Part shown: piece after piece, positions 1 through 8,054 of the stretch | Layout: every line of letters starts with the position of its first letter | Numbering within the stretch: the stretch's first letter is position 1 | Source of the DNA: Magnetospirillum sp. 15-1 | Lineage (GTDB): Bacteria; Pseudomonadota; Alphaproteobacteria; Rhodospirillales; Magnetospirillaceae | Assembly (NCBI RefSeq): GCF_900184795.1 | Contig: NZ_FXXN01000026.1 | Span: 124,001-188,000 of the forward strand | DNA length: 64,000 nt | Direction: 5' to 3' | The notes under the pieces: model-generated | Seen by the model: only the letters and a program-made list of their open reading frames with translations | Database searches by the model: none | What the model was told of the DNA's origin: nothing | Position numbers and translations under genes: made by a program

Positions 1-544
1 GCGGCCGGATCACCCGGTTCTGGTCCAGAAGCGTCAGACGGCCCTCCACCTCGAGGACGCGCTGGATCACGAACATCACGTCGGGGCGGCCGGCGTCGTA
101 TTCATCGAACACCAGGGCGCAGGGGTGCTGCAGCGCCCAGGGCAGCATGCCTTCGCGGAACTCGGTGATCTGCTTGCCGTCCTTGACCACGATGGCGTCC
201 TTGCCGATCAGGTCGATACGGCTGACGTGGCTGTCCAGGTTGACGCGGATGCACGGCCAGTTGAGGCGCGCGGCCACCTGTTCGATATGGGTGGACTTGC
301 CGGTGCCGTGATAGCCCTGAACCATGACTCGGCGATTATAGGCAAAACCCGCCAGAATGGCCTTGGTGGTATCCGGGTCGAAGCGGTAGGCCGGGTCCAC
401 GTCGGGGACGTGCTCGCTGCCCACCGAGAAGGCCGGGACCTTCATGTCGATGTCGATGCCGAACACCTCGCGGGCGGAGATTTCGGTGTCGGGCATGGCC
501 AGGGGGTGGTCGGAGGCAAGCGGGCTTTGGGTCTTGGAAGTCAT
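1..544 (-). CDS. cobS: Cobaltochelatase CobS subunit, N-terminal part
   Basis: This is the AAA+ ATPase subunit of the aerobic CobNST cobalt chelatase, which inserts cobalt into hydrogenobyrinate diamide during B12 synthesis. The gene runs off the left edge, so only about 181 residues are visible. The ATG is at 544 and the protein begins MTSKTQSPLASD. Seen in the sequence: a Walker A motif (GYHGTGKST), followed by VNLDSHVSRIDLIGKD and a Walker B-like segment LVFDEYDAG. These are typical of the CobS/MoxR AAA group. The J-domain gene lies just upstream on the same strand, an arrangement common in alphaproteobacteria. A PduO adenosyltransferase at 6.5 kb is a second cobalamin gene nearby. Family assignment is firm; the C-terminus cannot be assessed. 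Confidence 0.93.
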   Translation of the reverse strand, partial: MTSKTQSPLASDHPLAMPDTEISAREVFGIDIDMKVPAFSVGSEHVPDVDPAYRFDPDTTKAILAGFAYNRRVMVQGYHGTGKSTHIEQVAARLNWPCIRVNLDSHVSRIDLIGKDAIVVKDGKQITEFREGMLPWALQHPCALVFDEYDAGRPDVMFVIQRVLEVEGRLTLLDQNRVIRP

Positions 545-564
545 ACTCTTGTCCTAAGGGGCTG

Positions 565-1149
565 CTAAAGGCTCAGGCTGAGCTTCAGGGTGTTGTAGGC
601 TTGGTTGATGCGCTTGAAGCGTTCCTCGGCATCCTTGTCGCCGTTGTTGGCGTCGGGATGGTGCTGCTTGACCAGCTCCTTGTAGCGGGCCTTCAGCGTC
701 TCGGCGGTGAGCGGCGGAGTGAGTTCGAGAACCCTCATGGCCTCTTCCTCGGGAGTGGCGGCCCGAGCCTTGGGCCGCGCCTCCTCGGTGGCGGCATCCT
801 CGAAGACCTCGAACGGGTCGTGGACGGTGTAGGCGAAACCCCGCTTGGCGCCCTGGATGCCCAGCGGCCAGGTGGGGCGCTGCCAGGTGGTGTCCTTGCG
901 CAGCTCGGCCTCGATCTCCTCGGCGCCCATGCCGGCATAGTAGTTCCAGGCGGAATTGTACTCGCGCACATGGTTCAGGCAGAACCAGTAGTAATCGGTC
1001 AGCCGGTCGCGGGCCTGGGGGGCGCGGTATTCGGCTTCCAGCGCGCAGCCGGGATGGTCGCACCGGCGGGTGGCCGGTTGCGCCGGGGTGGGGCCGAAGG
1101 CCGGCCGCCAGGATCTGCGGGCGTTGGTCGCTTTCATGGCACCGGTCAT
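565..1149 (-). CDS. J-domain (DnaJ-like) protein
   Basis: A 194-residue cytoplasmic protein with a C-terminal J domain (about residues 130-190). It contains the HPD signature in KQHHPDANNGDKDAEERF, which stimulates Hsp70 ATPase activity in this family. The N-terminal half has a CDHPGC motif followed by WFCLNHVREYN, a possible metal-binding Cys/His pattern, which is a known architecture next to cobS in alphaproteobacteria. The stop lies 20 bases before the cobS start, so the two are probably cotranscribed. The client is unknown, and a chaperone role for the cobaltochelatase would be only a guess from position. The start could be 1149 (used here) or the in-frame ATG at 1137; no strong ribosome site decides it. 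Confidence 0.88.
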   Translation of the reverse strand: MTGAMKATNARRSWRPAFGPTPAQPATRRCDHPGCALEAEYRAPQARDRLTDYYWFCLNHVREYNSAWNYYAGMGAEEIEAELRKDTTWQRPTWPLGIQGAKRGFAYTVHDPFEVFEDAATEEARPKARAATPEEEAMRVLELTPPLTAETLKARYKELVKQHHPDANNGDKDAEERFKRINQAYNTLKLSLSL

Positions 1150-1274
1150 AATGGAGGCTCGTTAGCCCCAAGGCAAGGCGGGAGCGGAAATTATGGCTCT
1201 GGCCAACGGCCTCTTGACGGCGGCGCCCATTGGCCCCAATTGGGGAGGGTTCCAATGGGCGAAAGGGCCAGGAT

Positions 1275-1556
1275 ATGCAGGTGACCCCGGTGATGCGCAA
1301 GAAACTCGAAGAAGGGCTGGCGCCGTCGCGCCTGGACATCATCGACGAATCCAACCGTCATGCCGGGCATGCCGGCCACAATCCCCAGGGCGAAAGCCAT
1401 TTCCGCCTGGAAATCGTCTCCGAGGCCTTCGCCGGCAAGAGCCGGGTCGAACGTCATCGCATGGTCAACGCCCTGCTGGCCGATGAACTGGCCGGGCGGG
1501 TGCACGCCTTGGCCCTGACCACCCTGACCAAGGACGAGGAAGCGCGGCGCCTGTAA
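1275..1556 (+). CDS. bolA: BolA family protein
   Basis: A 93-residue BolA-like protein. BolA proteins work with monothiol glutaredoxins in iron-sulfur trafficking, and some act as transcription regulators. The family core is visible in HAGHAGHNPQGESHFRLEIVS, with the His/Gly-rich loop, and in SRVERHRMVNALLADEL followed by VHALALTTLT. I start at the ATG at 1275, giving MQVTPVMRKKLEE, because it sits just after AGGA; an upstream in-frame start at 1230 adds a non-conserved tail. It is transcribed divergently from the J-domain/cobS pair and converges with the next gene. Length fits the family. Confidence 0.92.
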   Translation: MQVTPVMRKKLEEGLAPSRLDIIDESNRHAGHAGHNPQGESHFRLEIVSEAFAGKSRVERHRMVNALLADELAGRVHALALTTLTKDEEARRL

Positions 1557-1585
1557 AGGCTGTTTTTTCGCGCCATAAGGCGCGC

Positions 1586-2338
1586 CTACTTCACCTTGAC
1601 GTCCATCATCTCCAGGTTCCGCCGGGCAGTGTCGGCGGCGGTGCTTTCCGGGGCGGCGGCGATGGCTTTCATCCAGTCTTCGCGCGCCCCGGCATTGTTC
1701 TCCTCCAGGCGGCGGATCATGCCGCGTTCCAGCAGGGCGTCGGGAAATGTCTGGTCGAGGATCAGGGCGCGGGACAGGTCTTCCTTGGCCAGTTCCAGCT
1801 TTTCCAGGTAGCGGTAGGCCACGGCGCGCAGCACCATGGCCTCGATGCGGTTGGGCTGGACCTTGAGCAGGGCGCTCAGCAGTTCGACCACCTCGGCGTA
1901 ATGATTGACCGAGGCCAGGGTCACCGCCTTGTCCAGCATCAGTTCGGGGTGGCCGGGCACCAGCTTCAGCGCGGTGTCCTGGTCGGCCAGGGCCTGTTCC
2001 GGCTTGCCGGCCAGCAGCCAGGCCTGGCCGGCCTGGGCCAGCATTTCGGCGCGGAGCGGTTCTTCCCGTCGGCTCTGGCCCGCCAGGGTTTCCAGCCGCT
2101 TGGCGGCCTCCTCGTACTTGCCCAGCCCGATCAGCGCCACCGCGGCGCAGTGGCGGGCTGGCTCGCCGCCGCCCAGCGAACTCCAGGCGATGGCTTCCTC
2201 CCAGCCCTCTTCCGGCTTGGCGCGGGCCAGGGTCAGGCAGGTGCGGTATTCCATCTTGGGATTGATGGTCTCGGCCGGGGCCGGGGTGGACAGCCACAGC
2301 AGGGGCGGCAGCAGCAGGGGGATGGCGCGGAATCTCAT
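1586..2338 (-). CDS. Secreted tetratricopeptide repeat protein
   Basis: A 250-residue protein with an N-terminal signal peptide (MRFRAIPLLLPPLLWLSTPAPAE, cleavage likely after APA), so probably periplasmic. The rest is helical with TPR-like repeats, for example ALIGLGKYEEAAKRLETLA, AQAGQAWLLAGKPEQALAD and MVLRAVAYRYLEKLELAKEDLSRALIL (the last is given in parts of the same repeat). TPR proteins serve as protein-protein scaffolds. No enzymatic motif is visible and no specific role can be given. It converges on bolA with about 30 bases between the stops, and lies divergent to the SDR gene. Confidence 0.85.
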   Translation of the reverse strand: MRFRAIPLLLPPLLWLSTPAPAETINPKMEYRTCLTLARAKPEEGWEEAIAWSSLGGGEPARHCAAVALIGLGKYEEAAKRLETLAGQSRREEPLRAEMLAQAGQAWLLAGKPEQALADQDTALKLVPGHPELMLDKAVTLASVNHYAEVVELLSALLKVQPNRIEAMVLRAVAYRYLEKLELAKEDLSRALILDQTFPDALLERGMIRRLEENNAGAREDWMKAIAAAPESTAADTARRNLEMMDVKVK

Positions 2339-2385
2339 GGGGCGGTAGTGTCACCAATCGGCGGGCGGACGCAAGGGAGAGATTG

Positions 2386-3237
2386 ATGGTTGGGCGTTTC
2401 TTCCTGTTCGGGCTGGGCTTCTCGGGGCGGGTGATCGCCCGCCGGCTGGCCGAGGCGGGCTGGCGGGTGACCGCCACCACCCGCTCGGGCGAGGCGGTGG
2501 CCTGCTCGGGCGAAGCGGCGAATTGCCCCGGAATTCAGGTCCTGCCCTTCGACCGCGACCATCCGTTGCCCGCCGGGTGCCTGGACGGTGTCGACGCGGT
2601 ACTGTCCTCGGTGCCGCCCGACGCGGCCGGCGATCCGGTGCTCGACCGGATGGCCGGGGCCATCGCGGCGGCCTCGCCCGCCTGGATCGGCTATCTTTCC
2701 ACCACGGGGGTCTACGGCGATCACGGCGGCGCCTGGGTGGACGAGGCGACGCCGCCCAATCCCAGCCTGGAACGCTCCCGCCGCCGGCTGGCGGCCGAGA
2801 CCCGCTGGCGCGACCTGGGGGCGCACATCTTCCGGCTGGCCGGGATTTACGGCCCCGGCCGCTCGGCGGTGGATACGGTGCGGGCCGGGCAGGCCCGCCG
2901 GGTGGTCAAGCCGGATCAGGTGTTCAGCCGTATCCATGTGGAGGACATCGCCGGCGCGGTCCAGGCCTCCCTGGGCCGCCCCCATCCCGGCACCGTCTAC
3001 AATCTCTGTGACGACGACGCGGCGCCGCCCCAGGAGGTCATCCTTCACGCCTGCCGGCTGCTGGGGGTCGAGCCGCCGCCGGAAATCCCCTGGGATGTGG
3101 CCAGGGAAACGCTGTCGCCCATGGCGCTCAGCTTCTACGCCGACAACAAGCGGGTCCATAACGGCCGGATGAAGCAGGAGCTTGGCATCCGGCTGAAATA
3201 TCCCAGCTACCGCGAGGGGCTGGCAGACTGCCTGTAA
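2386..3237 (+). CDS. NAD-dependent epimerase/dehydratase (SDR) family protein
   Basis: A 283-residue extended short-chain dehydrogenase-like protein. The N-terminus is a Rossmann strand with the dinucleotide-binding glycine pattern GLGFSG (near residue 8). YLSTTGVYGDHGGAW and RLAGIYGPGRSAVD match the active-site and substrate regions of nucleoside-sugar epimerase-like SDRs, although the usual YxxxK pair is not obvious. It resembles the YeeZ-type group, whose function is not established. The ATG at 2386 lies 8 bases after AAGGGAG, so I prefer it over the TTG at 2383. Substrate unknown. Confidence 0.85.
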   Translation: MVGRFFLFGLGFSGRVIARRLAEAGWRVTATTRSGEAVACSGEAANCPGIQVLPFDRDHPLPAGCLDGVDAVLSSVPPDAAGDPVLDRMAGAIAAASPAWIGYLSTTGVYGDHGGAWVDEATPPNPSLERSRRRLAAETRWRDLGAHIFRLAGIYGPGRSAVDTVRAGQARRVVKPDQVFSRIHVEDIAGAVQASLGRPHPGTVYNLCDDDAAPPQEVILHACRLLGVEPPPEIPWDVARETLSPMALSFYADNKRVHNGRMKQELGIRLKYPSYREGLADCL

Positions 3238-3325
3238 CCGATCCGGCCGGCGACCTTTTCCCATGACCGTCTTCTCCCGCCCGATGCGTTCAGGACGGGG
3301 GAAGCCCAGTCGGGGGAAGTGTCGT

Positions 3326-3523
3326 CTATTCCGGCTTGGCCGACTCGGCGGCCGGCGCGGCGGGGACTTTGGCGATCTTGGCGCGGACGGCCTTGGTCAA
3401 GGCCATGCCGGCGGCGAAGGCCGGATTGATGTACGGGCTGCGGCCATCGGCCACCCGTACCGGTTCGAGTCCCATGCCCTTGAGGCAGTCGTAAATTTCG
3501 CGAAGTTCCGCGGGTCCCAGCAT
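3326..3523 (-). CDS. Small hypothetical protein
   Basis: A 65-residue protein I do not recognise. It starts MLGPAELREIYDCLKGMGLEPV, predicted helical, and ends with an Ala/Pro/Lys-rich tail (AKVPAAPAAESAKPE). No signal peptide or membrane segment is seen. Codon use is GC-rich like its neighbours, and the start follows GAACGAGA, a weak ribosome site. It stands alone between the SDR gene and a 300-base stretch. Confidence 0.5.
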   Translation of the reverse strand: MLGPAELREIYDCLKGMGLEPVRVADGRSPYINPAFAAGMALTKAVRAKIAKVPAAPAAESAKPE

Positions 3524-3788
3524 TCTCGTTCCTCAGCCCAAAACCTTGGCAGGCATCCCCGAAACACAGTCTGCACCGAAACGGCGGCGGAATGCGACAG
3601 GATTTTGTGCGTTGCAGCATCCGTCGGTGTTACTGCCTATCGGCGGCCTGAAAGGGGACGATGGGCAAAAAAGTGGCGGGACCCGGTTCATCACCGTGTC
3701 CCGCCTAATCTCAGGGAGACAAAGCAGTAATGAGCATTGTGGTACCAGAATGCCGGATTCGGGTCAAGCAAAATTCCTCAAGATCGGA

Positions 3789-3815
3789 CCAGACCCTCCT
3801 TATGGGAGGGTCTGG
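3789..3815 (-). terminator. Hairpin downstream of the cold-shock gene
   Basis: An 11-bp perfect inverted repeat, CCAGACCCTCC and GGAGGGTCTGG, with a 5-base loop, lies 9 bases past the stop of the cold-shock gene. In the minus direction only a weak T-rich tail follows, so it may be a terminator or an mRNA 3' stabiliser. The region from 3524 to 3788 has no gene I can support. Confidence 0.65.
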
Positions 3816-3824
3816 CTCTACGAC

Positions 3825-4427
3825 CTAGAGGATCGCGACGGTATCCGCCTGCGGGCCCTTGAGCCCCAGGGTGGTGGTGACGCGGACGCGCTGACCGGAT
3901 TCCAGGGTCTTGATCCCCGAGCGCTCCAGCGCCTTCACGTGCACGAACACATCCTTGCCGCCCTCGTCGCAAGCGACGAAGCCGAAGCCCTTCTCGGCGG
4001 AGAAGAACTTGACCACGCCCTCGACGGTCTGGGTCGGGCCGCGTTCTTCCCGGCGCGGCGCGCGCGGGGTGGCGGTGGTGCTGTCCACTTCATGGACCAT
4101 CACCACCTGCGGACCACGCTGGCCGGCGCCGAGGTCGACCACCAGAGTGGCACCTTCGGCGACCTGGGTAAGGCCGGCGCGCTCGAGCGCGGAAATATGC
4201 AGGAAGGCGTCAGGGCTGCCATCGGACGGGGCAACGAAGCCGAAGCCCTTGGAGGCATTGAACCACTTCACAGTGGCGCTGACGTTCGCCTGACTGACCA
4301 TCTGACGGTCAAAGGAGCTGGGCGCCATCGGCCGCGTAGGACGCGGATCGAAAGCCGGCTCGCCAAAGTCGTCCCGACGACCGCGACCGCGCTCGCCCCT
4401 GCCATGATTATCTCGGTTCCATGCCAT
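3825..4427 (-). CDS. Cold-shock protein with two CSD domains
   Basis: A 200-residue protein with two cold-shock OB-fold domains. CSD1 spans about residues 48-115 (ATVKWFNASKGFGFVAPSD) and CSD2 about 133-200 (GVVKFFSAEKGFGFVACDE). Both retain the RNP1-type KGFGFV motif and the downstream aromatic FLHIS/VFVHV RNP2-type motif, so both should bind single-stranded RNA or DNA. An N-terminal Arg/Gly-rich tail (RDNHGRGERGRGRRD) probably adds nucleic-acid contacts. Single-domain CspA proteins are about 70 residues; the two-domain form is known in alphaproteobacteria. Likely role: RNA chaperone. It is monocistronic with its own hairpin. Confidence 0.93.
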   Translation of the reverse strand: MAWNRDNHGRGERGRGRRDDFGEPAFDPRPTRPMAPSSFDRQMVSQANVSATVKWFNASKGFGFVAPSDGSPDAFLHISALERAGLTQVAEGATLVVDLGAGQRGPQVVMVHEVDSTTATPRAPRREERGPTQTVEGVVKFFSAEKGFGFVACDEGGKDVFVHVKALERSGIKTLESGQRVRVTTTLGLKGPQADTVAIL

Positions 4428-4553
4428 GTGTCATTCTCGTCGTAAGTAAACAAACTCCCCCGCACCCACGCGAGGGCATTCCGCCCGGCTCAACGCGCCA
4501 AGGTCAGCCTGAACCTATATCATTACCTGAGAATCAGGCGTCCGCATAGGGGC

Positions 4554-5276
4554 TTACGGGCCGTGCAAGGGCTCGTGATAATTATTTTTTTGTGCTGCAC
4601 TGCGGTCGTCAGGGCGAATCAGCCGGTACAACCCCATGGTCAGGCCGACGACGATGACCCCGGAAAAGGCGACATCGGAAAGGAAATGCCCGCCTTGCGC
4701 GATGCGGACCACGCCCATGACGACGCCGAATCCCAGGGCGGCGGTCATGGCGGCCCGGCGGCGGCGGAGCGGGGCCATCAGGGCCAGCGATACCGTCCAA
4801 AAGCCCAGCGCCGCGTGGCCCGAGGGGAACGAGCAATTGTCCTCGCACTGGTCGGAGATGACCAGCGGCGGCGTGTAGCGGCGGGCCGCCTGATGGCCGG
4901 CATTGAACTCGGCGATGGTCGAGGGGCGCGCCCGGCCCCAATTGTCCTTGAGGACGAGGTTGACCACCAGGCCGGGGCCCAGGGCCAGCGACGCCACCAC
5001 CAGCAGGGCCATGCGCGGGCTGACGCCGGCCACCGGGCGCCTGGCGATGGCGGCGGCGGCGCCGGCCAGGGCGATCAGCCCGGCGGCGGCGAACAGGAAG
5101 ATGGGCAGGGTCTTGCGGGCGAATTCGCCGATGGGATGGACGCGGAAGGGAAAGCCGCGCGTCGCCGTATCGAAGAACAGCGCCGAGGTGGCGATGTCGA
5201 TGCGGGGGAACAGGGTCAGGGGCACCAGGGCCAGGATCGCCCAGGTCCAGGGATTACGCAGCAAGGCAGGCCCCAT
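4554..5276 (-). CDS. PAP2-family membrane phosphatase
   Basis: A 240-residue integral membrane protein of the type-2 phosphatidic acid phosphatase family, which removes phosphate from lipid substrates such as phosphatidate or undecaprenyl pyrophosphate. All three active-site motifs are visible: KDNWGRARP, PSGHAAL and the R-x5-H-x3-D set in VRIAQGGHFLSDV. Several hydrophobic segments surround them. The ATG at 5276 overlaps the lptG stop as ATGA, so the two are translationally coupled. Coupling to the LPS exporter suggests a lipid A or undecaprenyl-phosphate role, but that is inference. Confidence 0.9.
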   Translation of the reverse strand: MGPALLRNPWTWAILALVPLTLFPRIDIATSALFFDTATRGFPFRVHPIGEFARKTLPIFLFAAAGLIALAGAAAAIARRPVAGVSPRMALLVVASLALGPGLVVNLVLKDNWGRARPSTIAEFNAGHQAARRYTPPLVISDQCEDNCSFPSGHAALGFWTVSLALMAPLRRRRAAMTAALGFGVVMGVVRIAQGGHFLSDVAFSGVIVVGLTMGLYRLIRPDDRSAAQKNNYHEPLHGP

Positions 5277-6379
5277 CAGCCATCCTCGAGATGGAACAGT
5301 CCCGACAGGCCGATCAGCCCGGCGAACACGGGCGGCGTCCACGCCGCCAGCGTCTGCGGCAGGGTGGACGACAGGCCCAGGGCGTAGATCACCTTGGAAA
5401 AGAAATAGACGGCGAAGCCGGCGGCCACTCCGGCGCCGATGCGGGCCAGCAGGCCGCCCGAGCGCGTGTTGGGCCTGAGCGAGAATACCGCCGCCATCAG
5501 CACCATGCCGCAATAGAGCACCGGCGAGGCCAGCAGCGACTGCAGGTACAGGCGGTGCTTGCTGGCGGTGAAGCCGGCCCGCTCGAAGAAGTGGATGAAG
5601 CCGGGCAACTGCCAGAAGGACAGGGTTTCGGGCGCGGCGAAATTGTCGTGGATGCGGTCCAGCGTCAATTGGGTGGGAATCCGCATCTGCTCCTTGAAGA
5701 CCGAGGGCTTGCCGCCCTCCATCACCCAGGCGCGCCGCACCTCGAAGGTGCCGTCCACCAGCGAGGCGAATTCGGCGGAGATGCGCTGATGAAAGTGGTC
5801 GGGGCGATCGTAGAGGAAGAATTGCGCGTCGCGGATGTGCAGGACCAGCCCTTCCTGGCGCACCGATTCCGAATAGACCACCATCTCGCCGCCGTCATGG
5901 GGCTCGCGCAGCCACAACCCGCCCTCGGACAGGTCGAAGGCGCTGGGCTTGTTGGCCAGCAACTCGTCCTGCAGGCGCTCGTAGCGGCCGTACATGGCGG
6001 CCGCCATGGGATTGAAGATGGTGATCTCGAAGATGCCGAAGATGCCGGCCACGACCAGGACCGGGGTGATGAACTGCCAGGCCGAGATGCCGGCGGCGCG
6101 GGCCACCACCAGCTCGTGGGTGCGGGTCAGGCGCCAGAAGCACACCATGGCGCCGATCATCACCGCGAAGGGCAGCACCGTATGCAGCATCTGCGGCAGC
6201 TTGAAGAACGCCATCAGCAGGATCGGGGCGATGCCCAGGTCAGGCCGCGCGGCGGCGCGGCGGATCAGCTCGATCACGTCGAACAGCAGGATGATCCCCA
6301 GAATCACCAGCAGCACCGTGGCGAAAGCCGAGGCGAATTGCCGCCCGATATAGCCGCTCATGATGGGGGATAGGCGCAT
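5276..6379 (-). CDS. lptG: LPS export ABC transporter permease LptG
   Basis: A 367-residue inner-membrane permease of the LptBFGC machine that extracts LPS and drives it to the outer membrane. Typical YjgP/YjgQ layout: N-terminal transmembrane helices (about 15-35, 60-80, 100-120), a periplasmic beta-jellyroll in the middle (ERLQDELLANKPSAFDLSEGGLW onward), and C-terminal helices (LASPVLYCGMVLMAAVFSL). The start MRLSPIMSGYIG is chosen because the upstream extension is not conserved in character; the ATG at 6361 is also possible. The usual partner lptF is not next to it; the upstream neighbour is a divergent gene. Confidence 0.93.
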   Translation of the reverse strand: MRLSPIMSGYIGRQFASAFATVLLVILGIILLFDVIELIRRAAARPDLGIAPILLMAFFKLPQMLHTVLPFAVMIGAMVCFWRLTRTHELVVARAAGISAWQFITPVLVVAGIFGIFEITIFNPMAAAMYGRYERLQDELLANKPSAFDLSEGGLWLREPHDGGEMVVYSESVRQEGLVLHIRDAQFFLYDRPDHFHQRISAEFASLVDGTFEVRRAWVMEGGKPSVFKEQMRIPTQLTLDRIHDNFAAPETLSFWQLPGFIHFFERAGFTASKHRLYLQSLLASPVLYCGMVLMAAVFSLRPNTRSGGLLARIGAGVAAGFAVYFFSKVIYALGLSSTLPQTLAAWTPPVFAGLIGLSGLFHLEDG

Positions 6380-6479
6380 GGTGTCCGGATTCGATGCCGA
6401 GCGATGAAAGCCGAGTATAGAGGTTTCGCCCGTCTCCGTGTCATAAACCTTTTGGGCACACAACAAGGACGGCAAGGCG

Positions 6480-7046
6480 ATGGTTACGCTGACGCGCATC
6501 TATACCCGGACGGGCGACAAGGGCAAGACCTCACTGGGCGACGGCAGCCGGGTGGGCAAGCATGACCTGCGGGTCGAGGCCTACGGAACCGTGGACGAGG
6601 CCAACGCGGTGATCGGACTGGCCCGCCTGCATGCCGGCCCCGAGATGACGCCGCTGCTGGAAAGGCTGCAGAACGACCTGTTCGATCTGGGGGCCGATCT
6701 GTGCACCCCGGCCGCCGCCGACGAGGCGGCCGGCTCGCGCCTGCGCATCGTCCCATCCCAGGCGGACCGTCTGGAGGCGGAAATCGACGCCGCCAACCAA
6801 CATCTGGCGCCGCTCCGATCGTTCATCCTGCCCGCCGGTTCGCCGCTGGCCGCCCATCTGCATCATGCCCGCACCGTGGTGCGCCGGGCCGAGCGTCTGA
6901 TGGTCGCCCTGGCCGAGGTGGAGGCGGTCAATCCGGCGGCGATCATCTATGCCAATCGTCTGTCGGATCTGCTGTTCGTCCTGGCCCGCGTCGCCAACGG
7001 CAATGGAGCCGCCGACGTGCTTTGGGTGCCGGGGGGTGCGCGTTGA
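6480..7046 (+). CDS. Cob(I)alamin adenosyltransferase, PduO type
   Basis: A 188-residue ATP:cob(I)alamin adenosyltransferase that forms the cobalt-carbon bond of adenosylcobalamin. The PduO-family signatures are visible: the ATP-binding N-terminus RIYTRTGDKGKTSLGDGSRV, VEAYGTVDEANAVIG, and the C-terminal helix with RRAERL and YANRLSDLLFVLAR. Length is normal. It is divergent from lptG and about 100 bases upstream of etfB. In alphaproteobacteria this gene commonly precedes etfBA-hbd, perhaps because B12-dependent mutases feed acyl-CoA oxidation. Confidence 0.95.
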   Translation: MVTLTRIYTRTGDKGKTSLGDGSRVGKHDLRVEAYGTVDEANAVIGLARLHAGPEMTPLLERLQNDLFDLGADLCTPAAADEAAGSRLRIVPSQADRLEAEIDAANQHLAPLRSFILPAGSPLAAHLHHARTVVRRAERLMVALAEVEAVNPAAIIYANRLSDLLFVLARVANGNGAADVLWVPGGAR

Positions 7047-7142
7047 CAACCCACCCCTCCCGTCATATTGTGCGATGCAATAGCAAATTCCGCCCGGCGA
7101 TGCCGATTTATTCGCACTCCGGATTAGAGGATTGAAAGACAA

Positions 7143-7892
7143 ATGAAAGTCCTGGTCGCGATCAAGCGGGTGATCGACTACAACGTGAAGATTCGGGTGA
7201 AGTCGGACGGTTCGGGCGTCGAGACGCAGAACGTCAAGTTCTCCATGAACCCGTTCGACGAGATCGCGGTGGAAGAAGCCGTGCGCCTCAAGGAAGCCGG
7301 CAAGGCGGCCGAGGTGGTGGTGGTGTCGGTGGGGCCGGCCGCTTGCTCGGAGACCCTGCGCACCGCGCTGGCCATGGGCGCCGACCGCGGCATCCTGGTG
7401 GCGAGCGACGAGGAGGTGCAGCCGCTGGCGGTCGCCAAGGTCCTGAAGGCCCTGGTAGACAAGGAACAGCCCGGCCTGATCATCCTGGGCAAGCAGGCCA
7501 TCGACGACGACAGCAACCAGACCGGCCAGATGCTGGCGGCGCTGCTGGGCCGCCCCCAGGGCACCTTCGCCTCCAAGGTGGAGATCGCGGGCGAATCCAT
7601 CACGGTGACCCGCGAGGTGGACGGCGGCCTGGAGACGGTGAGCCTCAGGCTGCCGGCGGTGGTGACCACCGATCTGCGCCTCAACGAGCCGCGCTACGCC
7701 AGCTTGCCCAACATCATGAAGGCCAAGAAGAAGCCCATCGACACGGTCTCGCCGGCCGATCTGGGCGTCGACGTGGCGCCGCGCCTGGTGACGCTCAAGG
7801 TCGAGGAGCCGCCCAAGCGCAAGGCCGGCATCAAGGTGCCCGACGTCGCCGCCCTGGTCGACAAGCTGAAGAACGAAGCGAAGGTGATCTGA
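7143..7892 (+). CDS. etfB: Electron transfer flavoprotein beta subunit
   Basis: A 249-residue EtfB. With EtfA it forms the soluble flavoprotein that collects electrons from acyl-CoA dehydrogenases and passes them to ETF:quinone oxidoreductase. Visible family features: the start [20 protein letters not shown], the AMP-binding region [22 protein letters not shown], and the recognition-loop signature [20 protein letters not shown] (residues about 180-200), which docks dehydrogenases. It is followed by etfA, but with a 162-base spacer carrying a REP-like repeat, unusual for these normally close genes. Confidence 0.97.
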   Translation: MKVLVAIKRVIDYNVKIRVKSDGSGVETQNVKFSMNPFDEIAVEEAVRLKEAGKAAEVVVVSVGPAACSETLRTALAMGADRGILVASDEEVQPLAVAKVLKALVDKEQPGLIILGKQAIDDDSNQTGQMLAALLGRPQGTFASKVEIAGESITVTREVDGGLETVSLRLPAVVTTDLRLNEPRYASLPNIMKAKKKPIDTVSPADLGVDVAPRLVTLKVEEPPKRKAGIKVPDVAALVDKLKNEAKVI

Positions 7893-7913
7893 GCAACATA
7901 AAGCTGCGCAGCC

Positions 7914-8020
7914 GGGCTATCGCCCAGACCCATTCGGGGCGATGCCCCAAACCCCCTTTGACTCAAAAGGGGTCCGGGGTCTTCCCCGGTCGGGGTGCGG
8001 GGCGGAAGCCCCGGCGATAG
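7914..8020 (+). repeat. REP-like palindromic repeat between etfB and etfA
   Basis: The spacer holds a compact series of inverted repeats: GGGC-TATC-GCCC, then GGGGC-GAT-GCCCC, then further CCCCTTTTG/AAAAGGGG and CCGGGG/CCCCGG pairs. The first 43 bases match, with few changes, a unit at 30876-30919 and, inverted, one at 31562-31604. A three-copy family in one window points to a dispersed extragenic repeat. It is likely transcribed within the etfBA message and could act as an mRNA stability or polarity element. Confidence 0.75.
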
Positions 8021-8054
8021 GCCGGGCCGCAGCAGAGAACGAGGACAGGGAACC

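Noticed and set aside
1560..1592. Terminator between bolA and the TPR gene
   Set aside because: CGCGCC-ATAA-GGCGCG is a good hairpin, but the T-run lies before the stem on the plus strand and gives an A-run after it on the minus strand.
3730..3828. 32-residue frame beginning MSIVVPECRIRVKQ with AGGGAG upstream
   Set aside because: It overlaps the cold-shock terminator hairpin and stop, and the product has no protein-like pattern.
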